In this document: positions 54,110 through 61,336 of the stretch, in pieces
How the letters are laid out: every line of letters starts with the position of its first letter
How positions within the stretch are numbered: the first letter of the stretch is position 1
NCBI RefSeq assembly: GCF_027667425.1
Contig: NZ_JAQEGR010000003.1
Coordinates: forward strand, 178,655 to 242,654
Direction of reading: 5' to 3'
DNA: 64,000 bases
From: Fusicatenibacter saccharivorans
GTDB lineage: Bacteria; Bacillota; Clostridia; Lachnospirales; Lachnospiraceae
Notes under the pieces: model-generated
Told to the model about the DNA's origin: nothing
Databases searched by the model: none
What the model saw: only the letters and a program-made list of their open reading frames with translations
Made by a program: the position numbers and the translations under genes

Positions 54110-55054
54110 ATGAAAATATTGATCGTATCCGGCTTTTTGGGCGCGGGAAAAACAACATTTATCAAACGGCTGGCCAGGAACGTCGATCAGCGGTTTGCCA
54201 TACTGGAAAATGAATATGGAGCCGCAGGAATCGACGGCGCACGTCTTGGCCAGAACCGGCAAGGAACGCAGAAAAATGTATGGGAAATGACAGAGCAGTG
54301 CATCTGCTGCATCGGGAAAAAGGATTTTGCAGCATCCGTGCTGACCATTGCCAATGTGGTAGACCCGGAATACCTGATCGTAGAACCGACAGGCGTCGGA
54401 AGTCTCGCCCGGATTATAGAAAATCTGCGTCAGATCGAGTACGAGAGAATTCAGCTTCTCTCGCCGGTCACTATTGTGGATGTTTACAGTTACCGCCGCT
54501 ATATGGCGGAATATCCCGAGCTGTATCAGGATCAGATCCGAAGCGCGGATACGATCATTGTTTCCAAAACAGAAGCATGCCAGGCGGAAGAAAAACAGCG
54601 CATCCAGAAATTTCTGCAGGAAATTAACCCGCAGGCAAAAATCATCACGGATTATGCATCCACGATGACACGGGAAGATTACCAGAGCCTGCTGCTGGGC
54701 GGCCGATATGAGAAAGAAGTACAGGATACGCAGAGCGGCGAAAAGATGCCGGAGACCTTCTCCTTCGAAAATATCCGAATGGAGGCACCGGAAACCCTGT
54801 GGTGTTTTCTGGAACAGATCATTCGCGGAGCGTTTGGAAATATCATCCGTGCAAAAGGACAGTTCGCAGCCGGAGACCAGTTTCTCCAATTTGATGTCGC
54901 CGATCACCGCTACAGCATCACCGGCACAGAACAGAAAAACGCCGGCCAGGCTGTGTTTATCGGAAACGATATGAACGAAGATGCGATCCGGCAGTATTTT
55001 AAGAAATGCGCCGGAAACCAGAAAATGAAATATGCTGCCCGTCATGTATCATAA
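54110..55054 (+). CDS. CobW/G3E-family GTPase (putative metallochaperone)
   Basis: This 314-residue GTPase has Walker A GFLGAGKTT at residues 8-16, the metal-binding CxCC motif at C64, C66 and C67 (EQCICC), Walker B region LIVEPTGVG near 102 and a base-recognition site VSKTEA. A CobW_C-like end follows. Family members deliver zinc, cobalt or nickel to client enzymes. It lies in the same unit as a zinc-dependent dehydrogenase, which suggests, but does not prove, that this enzyme is the client. AAAGGA site ahead of the ATG. Confidence 0.9.
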   Translation: MKILIVSGFLGAGKTTFIKRLARNVDQRFAILENEYGAAGIDGARLGQNRQGTQKNVWEMTEQCICCIGKKDFAASVLTIANVVDPEYLIVEPTGVGSLARIIENLRQIEYERIQLLSPVTIVDVYSYRRYMAEYPELYQDQIRSADTIIVSKTEACQAEEKQRIQKFLQEINPQAKIITDYASTMTREDYQSLLLGGRYEKEVQDTQSGEKMPETFSFENIRMEAPETLWCFLEQIIRGAFGNIIRAKGQFAAGDQFLQFDVADHRYSITGTEQKNAGQAVFIGNDMNEDAIRQYFKKCAGNQKMKYAARHVS

Positions 55055-55069
55055 AGTAAATAGGAAAAA

Positions 55070-55110
55070 GAGATTGCGGAGTCCTGCCAAAACAGGGTTT
55101 CGCAATTTTG
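55070..55110 (+). terminator. Terminator of the dehydrogenase-GTPase unit
   Basis: The imperfect stem ATTGCG..TCCTG / CAGGG..CGCAAT is followed by TTTGGTTTTT. Confidence 0.65.
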
Positions 55111-55225
55111 GTTTTTACAGAAAGATTCAACTGAAAAACGAAGGATAGGCAAAAACGAAAAATTACGCTAAAATAAACATACAAGTATTTCAAATAAAAC
55201 AAAAGAAAAATCAGGGGGATCTGAT

Positions 55226-56308
55226 ATGGAGGAACAGAAAAGAAGACGGGAAAGAAAATCAGCGGCATACTGGTTGAGCAAAAGCTCGATTTTATATCCG
55301 ATCTGTATCTTGTATGTGATGTATGTGAAACAGGTTGAGGTATATATTACAGAATGTTCCGTCCATATTTCGTCGGGGACAATGCTTTTTGCCTATGCGC
55401 TGTGCCTGATTTTGTGGCTGGCCTCACCCATTCGAAGCTACTGCGCAGATGGAACTGCAAATGAAGTTTTATTCTATACATTTCCGCCGAGCATACTGAT
55501 GCTGTTTTTATTTGCCCAATATTCACTGAAAATTGTGTTGTTTCTTGCAGTGCTGGATGGGATATTTCTTGTTACGGTTTTAAGAGATTTACATAGAAAA
55601 AAACGAAAATATTCTCCGAAAAAATTCTGGAGATTAAAAAGAAGTGACTTAAACGCATTTCTGTTTGTTTCAGTATGCGTGAGTATGGTACCGACTTGTA
55701 TGATGATATATTGGAAGCTTGAGTCTCCGTCCGGAGTGGCAGAACTTTACGAACGAAAAAAGGACTATAATCTCGTCCAGAATCAGGAGAACATTTTTCA
55801 GGAAAATAAAGAATTTCTGCTGAGCTTAAAGGAGAGCGAATGGAGGCAAAAAACACTGGAAGAAAGAACAATTGCAGCGCAGAAGATGGTACGGCTTGAA
55901 ACAGAACGACTTGGAATTCCCGAAATTCCGCTGTATGTGAAAGAGACAGGATCATCGAATTGCGTTGCATTATATAATAATGAAGAGAACGAAATATGGT
56001 ATGCTCCAGAGCATTTAACATCTCAGACAGCAGAAGAATTTTTTACGGGAATTTGCGAAGAATGTTATCATGGAATGGAGTATTATCTGCTGGAGCGAAT
56101 GGACTGGAATTCGGAAATGGCGAATACTGCTTATTTTGAAGAAATGAGGAAGTGGAAACTAAATGATAATCGCTACATATCTGGACGCGACGAGGGCGAT
56201 TCGTTTGAAGCATATCAATCACAGCCGCTGGAAGCATCTGCCAAAAAGTATGCCAGTTCCGAAACAGAGGCACTGATTCATTTTATTGCTGTGTACGGCG
56301 ATGAATAA
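55226..56308 (+). CDS. Unrecognised membrane protein with an HExxH-like but altered motif
   Basis: This 360-residue protein has a basic N-terminus, about four hydrophobic segments (near 20-35, 50-67, 85-115 and 148-165) and a soluble C-terminal domain of about 190 residues. In that domain CEECYHGMEYY and, later, FEAYQSQPLEASAKKY resemble the two motifs of zincin-like peptidases of the HELxH..Q / Y..QP.E..A kind, but the first zinc histidine is replaced by Glu. It may be an inactive or altered peptidase. It reads as more AT-rich than its neighbours, which hints at separate ancestry. GGGGG site before ATG. No family name can be given. Confidence 0.7.
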   Translation: MEEQKRRRERKSAAYWLSKSSILYPICILYVMYVKQVEVYITECSVHISSGTMLFAYALCLILWLASPIRSYCADGTANEVLFYTFPPSILMLFLFAQYSLKIVLFLAVLDGIFLVTVLRDLHRKKRKYSPKKFWRLKRSDLNAFLFVSVCVSMVPTCMMIYWKLESPSGVAELYERKKDYNLVQNQENIFQENKEFLLSLKESEWRQKTLEERTIAAQKMVRLETERLGIPEIPLYVKETGSSNCVALYNNEENEIWYAPEHLTSQTAEEFFTGICEECYHGMEYYLLERMDWNSEMANTAYFEEMRKWKLNDNRYISGRDEGDSFEAYQSQPLEASAKKYASSETEALIHFIAVYGDE

Positions 56309-56362
56309 AAATCTTTTAGGGGGGGGGAGGGAGAAAAGGAGCGTCGGGAAAAATAAAAAAAA

Positions 56363-56405
56363 TTAGCACTCACCTATTGACAGTGCTAATAACTAGTGTT
56401 ATAGT
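56363..56405 (+). promoter_or_regulatory. CIRCE operator overlapping the clpB promoter
   Basis: TTAGCACTC (56363-56371), nine spacer bases and CAGTGCTAA (56381-56389) match the CIRCE element TTAGCACTC-N9-GAGTGCTAA with one mismatch. TTGACA (56377-56382) and TATAGT (56400-56405), 17 bases apart, form a promoter that overlaps the right arm. HrcA bound here would block transcription until heat or protein stress. Confidence 0.93.
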
Positions 56406-56500
56406 ACGACTAGAACAAAGAAAGAAAAGAAAATTCACATCAACGCTCTTTTTGTTCGGAGCGAATGTTAGCACCCAAATAGATAAGGAGGAAGCCGATT

Positions 56501-59107
56501 ATGAATATCAGTAAATTCACACAAAAATCGCTGCAGGCTGTACAGGACCTGGAAAAGACCGCATACGATTTCGGCAACCAGGAAATAGAGCAGGAGCATC
56601 TGTTGTATAATCTCCTGCATCAGGACGACAGCCTGATTCTGAAAATGATCGAAAAGATGGAAATCAACAAAGAACATTTTCTGAACCGTGTCGAGACGGC
56701 ACTGAACGACCGCGTCAAAGTATCCGGCGGTCAGCCGTATATCGGTCAGTATCTGAATAAAGCACTGGTAAATGCTGAGGATGAGGCGAAAGCCATGGGA
56801 GACGAGTATGTTTCCGTAGAACACCTCTTCCTGGCAATGCTGAAAAACCCAAGCCCGTCCATGAAAAAACTGTTTCAGGAGTACGGCATCACAAGAGAAC
56901 GTTTCCTGCAGGCATTAAGCACCGTGCGCGGAAACCAGAGAGTTACCACCGACAACCCGGAGGCAACATACGACACCCTGGAAAAATATGGCCAGGATAT
57001 CGTAGAAAAAGCCAGAAACCAGAAAATGGACCCGGTTATCGGCCGTGATACCGAAATTCGGAACGTTGTCCGTATCCTGTCCCGTAAGACAAAAAACAAT
57101 CCGGTTCTGATCGGTGAGCCTGGTGTTGGTAAAACCGCAGTCGTAGAAGGCCTGGCCCAGCGAATCGCCAACGGCGATGTACCGGAGAGCCTGAAAGATA
57201 AAACCATTTTCTCCCTCGATATGGGAGCCCTGGTAGCCGGAGCAAAATACCGCGGCGAATTTGAGGAGCGTCTGAAAGCCGTTCTGGAGGAAGTCAGAAA
57301 GAGCGACGGAAAAATCATTCTGTTCATCGATGAGCTGCACCTGATCGTCGGCGCCGGAAAGACCGACGGCGCGATGGATGCCGGAAACATGCTGAAACCT
57401 ATGCTGGCACGAGGCGAACTGCACTGCATCGGTGCCACAACGCTGGATGAGTACCGCCAGTACATCGAAAAAGATGCCGCCCTGGAGCGCCGTTTCCAGC
57501 CGGTTCAGGTTGATGAGCCGACCGTAGAGGATACGATTTCCATCCTGCGTGGCTTAAAAGAGCGCTACGAAGTTTACCACGGCGTAAAAATCACCGACGG
57601 TGCCCTCGTTGCAGCCGCAACCCTTTCGAACCGTTACATCAGCGACCGTTTCCTGCCGGATAAAGCAATCGACCTGGTCGACGAGGCATGCGCTCTGATC
57701 AAGACAGAACTGGATTCCATGCCGGCCGAGCTGGATGAGCAGCGCCGTAAGATTCTGCAGATGCAGATCGAGGAAGCCGCACTGAAAAAAGAGACCGACA
57801 ATCTGAGCCGCGAGCGTTTGGAAACACTGCAGAAAGAGCTGGCTGAGTTAAAGGATACCTTCAATTCTGCAAAGGCACAGTGGGAAAATGAAAAGAGTTC
57901 CGTTGAGAAACTGTCCAAACTGCGTGAGCAGATCGAGGACATGAACCGCCAGATCCAGAAAGCAAAGAATGATTACGATCTGAACCGCGCCGCTGAACTG
58001 CAGTACGGTGAACTCCCGAAATTACAGCAGATGCTGGAAGCAGAAGAGAAAAAAGTTAAAAATGAAGATCTCTCCCTGGTACACGAGAGTGTAACGGATG
58101 AAGAGATTGCCAGAATTGTCTCCCGCTGGACCGGAATCCCGGTTGCAAAACTGACCGAAGGCGAGAGAACTAAGATCCTCGGTCTGGAAGATGAACTTCA
58201 CACGAGAGTTATCGGCCAGAATGAAGCAGTCACCAAGGTTTCGGATGCGATTATCCGTTCCAAAGCCGGAATCAAGGATCCGACAAAACCGATCGGTTCG
58301 TTCCTGTTCCTTGGACCTACCGGTGTCGGTAAAACAGAGCTTGCGAAAACGTTGGCAGAAAAGCTGTTTGATGATGAGAACAACATGGTTCGAATCGATA
58401 TGAGTGAATACATGGAGAAATACTCCGTCTCCCGTCTGATCGGAGCGCCTCCGGGATATGTAGGCTACGAGGAGGGCGGCCAGCTGACCGAGGCAGTGCG
58501 CAGAAAACCATATTCTGTTGTTCTGTTCGATGAGATCGAGAAAGCGCATCCGGACGTCTTCAACGTTCTGCTGCAGGTACTCGATGACGGCCGTATCACC
58601 GACTCCCAGGGCCGTACCGTAGACTTTAAAAATACGATCCTGATCATGACCTCCAATATCGGATCCCAGTATCTGCTGGACGGCATTCAGGACGACGGCA
58701 GCATCTCCGAAGAGGCGAGAAACCTGGTCATGCAGGATCTGCGTGCACACTTCCGTCCGGAGTTCCTGAACCGTCTGGATGAAACAATTATGTTCAAACC
58801 ATTGACAAAAGACAACATTGGTCATATCGTAGATCTGTTGCTGAAAGGACTGAACAAACGTCTGGCAGACCAGGAGCTTACCGTCGAACTGAGCCCGGCT
58901 GCAAAACAGTTTGTCATCGAGGGCGGCTACGACCCTGTTTACGGCGCCCGTCCATTGAAACGTTTCGTACAGAAAGAGGTAGAAACCAGCACCGCAAAAC
59001 TGATCCTTGGCGGTCAGGTCAGCGAGGGCGATACGATCCTTCTGGATGTGGAAAACGGCGGCCTGAAAGCAATGATCAAACCAGGTGTGGAGGTAGTAGA
59101 CGAATGA
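56501..59107 (+). CDS. clpB: ATP-dependent disaggregase ClpB
   Basis: This 868-residue Hsp100 chaperone has an N-terminal repeat domain (1-145), a first AAA+ module with Walker A GEPGVGKT near 205, a long coiled-coil middle domain (~400-525) that is diagnostic of ClpB against ClpC, and a second AAA+ module with GPTGVGKTE near 606. There is no ClpP-binding loop visible. It works with DnaK to rescue aggregated proteins. It is controlled by CIRCE and followed by a coupled small gene. AAGGAGG site. Confidence 0.96.
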   Translation: MNISKFTQKSLQAVQDLEKTAYDFGNQEIEQEHLLYNLLHQDDSLILKMIEKMEINKEHFLNRVETALNDRVKVSGGQPYIGQYLNKALVNAEDEAKAMGDEYVSVEHLFLAMLKNPSPSMKKLFQEYGITRERFLQALSTVRGNQRVTTDNPEATYDTLEKYGQDIVEKARNQKMDPVIGRDTEIRNVVRILSRKTKNNPVLIGEPGVGKTAVVEGLAQRIANGDVPESLKDKTIFSLDMGALVAGAKYRGEFEERLKAVLEEVRKSDGKIILFIDELHLIVGAGKTDGAMDAGNMLKPMLARGELHCIGATTLDEYRQYIEKDAALERRFQPVQVDEPTVEDTISILRGLKERYEVYHGVKITDGALVAAATLSNRYISDRFLPDKAIDLVDEACALIKTELDSMPAELDEQRRKILQMQIEEAALKKETDNLSRERLETLQKELAELKDTFNSAKAQWENEKSSVEKLSKLREQIEDMNRQIQKAKNDYDLNRAAELQYGELPKLQQMLEAEEKKVKNEDLSLVHESVTDEEIARIVSRWTGIPVAKLTEGERTKILGLEDELHTRVIGQNEAVTKVSDAIIRSKAGIKDPTKPIGSFLFLGPTGVGKTELAKTLAEKLFDDENNMVRIDMSEYMEKYSVSRLIGAPPGYVGYEEGGQLTEAVRRKPYSVVLFDEIEKAHPDVFNVLLQVLDDGRITDSQGRTVDFKNTILIMTSNIGSQYLLDGIQDDGSISEEARNLVMQDLRAHFRPEFLNRLDETIMFKPLTKDNIGHIVDLLLKGLNKRLADQELTVELSPAAKQFVIEGGYDPVYGARPLKRFVQKEVETSTAKLILGGQVSEGDTILLDVENGGLKAMIKPGVEVVDE

Positions 59108-59277
59108 TGCCGAAAGATCCCGTAATGCTGCTGAGCTATGTCAATACGCAGTTAAGAGATTTTTACCCGTCGCTCGCAGAATTCTGCGCGGCCATGCAGA
59201 CAGAGGAATCCGATCTGCGGGAAAAACTGGCGCTCATCGACTATGAGTACGATGAGAAAACGAACCAGTTTGTATAA
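59104..59277 (+). CDS. DUF4250 family small protein
   Basis: This 57-residue protein begins MMPKDPVMLLSYVNTQLRD and ends YEYDEKTNQFV, the pattern I recall for DUF4250. Its ATG overlaps the clpB stop (ATGA), so it is translated by coupling and made with clpB after stress. The function of the family is unknown. Confidence 0.85.
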   Translation: MMPKDPVMLLSYVNTQLRDFYPSLAEFCAAMQTEESDLREKLALIDYEYDEKTNQFV

Positions 59278-59306
59278 GAATAACCAGGCCCTGAAAAAAA
59301 TGGCGG

Positions 59307-59355
59307 AAAAAGGCGTTCCGTATGTGGAAAAAACACATACGGGGCGCCTTTTTTA
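59307..59355 (+). terminator. Terminator of the clpB unit
   Basis: A long stem AAAAAGGCGTTCCGTATGTG / CACATACGGGGCGCCTTTTTT with a seven-base A-rich loop. Confidence 0.9.
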
Positions 59356-59483
59356 CGCAAAGCGTGTTTCTTATAACTGACAGGAAAAATCATATCTATA
59401 ATAGAAGAAATGTGGTAAAATGGAGGAAAAGAAAATCCGCTGAAAATGGGGAAACAGCGGATCTGGAGAAGGAGGAAACAAAT

Positions 59484-61124
59484 ATGTATTTTGGTGTACA
59501 GATGTATGGGGTATCCAAAGAATGGAAACAGGATCCCGAAGGATTTTTAAAGAAAATCTATGAGGCAGGCTACCGCCAGATCGAGCCGTGTCTCGGATTC
59601 CGTGTTGATGCCAGGGACTACGGTTTCTGGATCCCGGAGGATCTGGAGCAGGCAATGCCGTTGCTTGCAAAATACCACATTGAGGTTCATGCGGTCCACA
59701 TTTTCCTGGATGAATACCACTATGAAAGAGAACTTGCCATTCTTACAGAACTGGCGCAGAAATACCACATTTCCTGGTTTGTCGTAAAGAGCCCGGCACG
59801 CCTGACAAAAGATGTTCTGGACGAAACCGCTGCAAGATACCGCGAACTGGCAGAAGAACTGGAAAAAGCCGGAGCAGGTCTTCTGATTCACAACGAAAAA
59901 GAAGATATCTGTATCCGCGTGAATGGAAAAACAGCGTACGAATATCTCCTGGAAGCCTGCGGTGAAAAAGTCGGAGCAGAAGTAGATGTCGGCTGGATGT
60001 ACTGCGGCGGCGTCGACCCGGAAGAGTTCCTCTGGGCGCATGCGGACCGAGTCAAAGCCGTTCATTATAAAGATATGAAAATCACCGGCCAGGAAGCGCC
60101 GCTTGGAAAAGGCATGGTTGATCTGAAAGCCTGCTTCCAGTTCGCCCGTGCAAACGGTGCACTGCAGATTGTGGATATGGATGCGGCAACACTGGAGGAT
60201 ACCTGCCGCGCCGGAAAAATGCTCTCCGGATGGACAGGGGACAGAGACAACACCGACAGCATTCTCTGCACGATGGATGTGGAGACCGGAGAAGAAACCG
60301 TGCTGCATGAGTTTCCGGGAATCATCGAGGCACCGAACTGGCTGAACGATGGAAACACCCTGCTTTATAATGCGGATGGAAAAATCTACCGCTATGAGAT
60401 CGACAAAGACCATGTGGAGCAGGTTGATACCGGTTTCTGCGTGCAGTGCAACAATGACCACATTCCGTCACCGGACAACCAGCTGCTGGCGGTAAGCTGC
60501 ATGCCGCCGGAACTCACAGATGGAACGTATGAATCCCACATCTACGTGCTCCCGATGACAGGCGGTGAACCAAAAGACCTCACCGGACCGGGTCTCAGCT
60601 ATCTGCACGGCTGGTCGCCGGACGGAAAAGAGCTTGCGTACTGTGCCTTCCGCAAAAAGCCGGAGGAGGAGACTATGCGCATTGAGATCTGTACGATTCC
60701 ATCAGACGGCGGCGAGGAAACCTGCCTGACGGACGGCAAAGGCTACAACGACGGTCCGGAGTATTCACCGGACGGAAAGCACATCTGGTTCAACAGCACC
60801 AGAAGCGGTCTGATGCAGGTATGGCGGATGAACCGTGACGGCAGCGGTCTCACCCAGATGACCGATTTCGATGCCAACAACTGGTTCGGCCACGTTTCGC
60901 CGGATGGAAAACACGTCATTTACCTGACCTTCGCTAAAGGTGAGCTGGAACCGAATGAGCATCTGCCGAACATGTATGTATCGCTTGGAATGATGGATTA
61001 TGACGGACAGAATAAGAAAAAAGTGCTGGATCTTTTCGGCGGCCAGGGCAGTATCAACGTCAACTCCTGGGCACCGGACAGCCGCAGAATTGCGTATGTG
61101 AAATATGTGCTTCATCACAAATAA
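59484..61124 (+). CDS. Fusion of a sugar isomerase/epimerase-like TIM barrel and a TolB-like beta-propeller
   Basis: This is a 546-residue protein in one uninterrupted frame. Residues ~1-243 form a xylose-isomerase-like barrel (FGVQMYGVSKEW; LLIHNEKED; GAEVDVGWMYCGG; VKAVHYKDMK), with His/Glu/Asp residues in metal-site positions. Residues ~247-546 form a PD40/TolB-like propeller (SYLHGWSPDGKELAYC; GPEYSPDGKHIWFNS; HVSPDGKHVIYL; NSWAPDSRRIAYV). Both parts are familiar as separate cytoplasmic proteins in Firmicutes. The GGAGG-preceded ATG at 59484 is preferred to 59322. It has no signal peptide. Substrate and role are unknown. Confidence 0.88.
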   Translation: MYFGVQMYGVSKEWKQDPEGFLKKIYEAGYRQIEPCLGFRVDARDYGFWIPEDLEQAMPLLAKYHIEVHAVHIFLDEYHYERELAILTELAQKYHISWFVVKSPARLTKDVLDETAARYRELAEELEKAGAGLLIHNEKEDICIRVNGKTAYEYLLEACGEKVGAEVDVGWMYCGGVDPEEFLWAHADRVKAVHYKDMKITGQEAPLGKGMVDLKACFQFARANGALQIVDMDAATLEDTCRAGKMLSGWTGDRDNTDSILCTMDVETGEETVLHEFPGIIEAPNWLNDGNTLLYNADGKIYRYEIDKDHVEQVDTGFCVQCNNDHIPSPDNQLLAVSCMPPELTDGTYESHIYVLPMTGGEPKDLTGPGLSYLHGWSPDGKELAYCAFRKKPEEETMRIEICTIPSDGGEETCLTDGKGYNDGPEYSPDGKHIWFNSTRSGLMQVWRMNRDGSGLTQMTDFDANNWFGHVSPDGKHVIYLTFAKGELEPNEHLPNMYVSLGMMDYDGQNKKKVLDLFGGQGSINVNSWAPDSRRIAYVKYVLHHK

Positions 61125-61146
61125 AGGAATATCTTAAGAAAATCTG

Positions 61147-61240
61147 ACGGGCCGTAAAAATTCATGGAAGTATTGTGAAAAAACGTTGAAAGTATTTTAG
61201 CGGAAATGCACAAGAATTCTTACGAATTTTTACGGCCCGT
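61147..61240. repeat. Perfect 17-base inverted repeat with 60-base spacer, abutting a promoter
   Basis: ACGGGCCGTAAAAATTC at 61147-61163 is repeated in inverse at 61224-61240. The right arm ends on the first T of the TTGACT -35 box of the next gene. It might act as a terminator, an operator pair or a long RNA hairpin. Confidence 0.8.
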
Positions 61241-61267
61241 TGACTCTTTTTCTGACACACGTATAAT
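61240..61267 (+). promoter_or_regulatory. Promoter of the surface-repeat protein gene
   Basis: TTGACT (61240-61245) and TATAAT (61262-61267) are 16 bases apart, 70 bases ahead of the start. Confidence 0.8.
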
Positions 61268-61336
61268 GAAAGTAACAAGAGAAACTGCGGCCCCTGGCGG
61301 CTGCAAAACAATCAAAAGGAAAGGAGGATTTGTGTT

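Noticed and set aside
54110..55054. CobW-type GTPase as part of cobalamin synthesis
   Set aside because: It is far from the riboswitch operon and paired with a zinc enzyme; the family is mostly general metal chaperones.
61147..61240. Inverted repeat as a miniature transposable element
   Set aside because: No target-site duplication is visible at the ends and no second copy occurs in the window.
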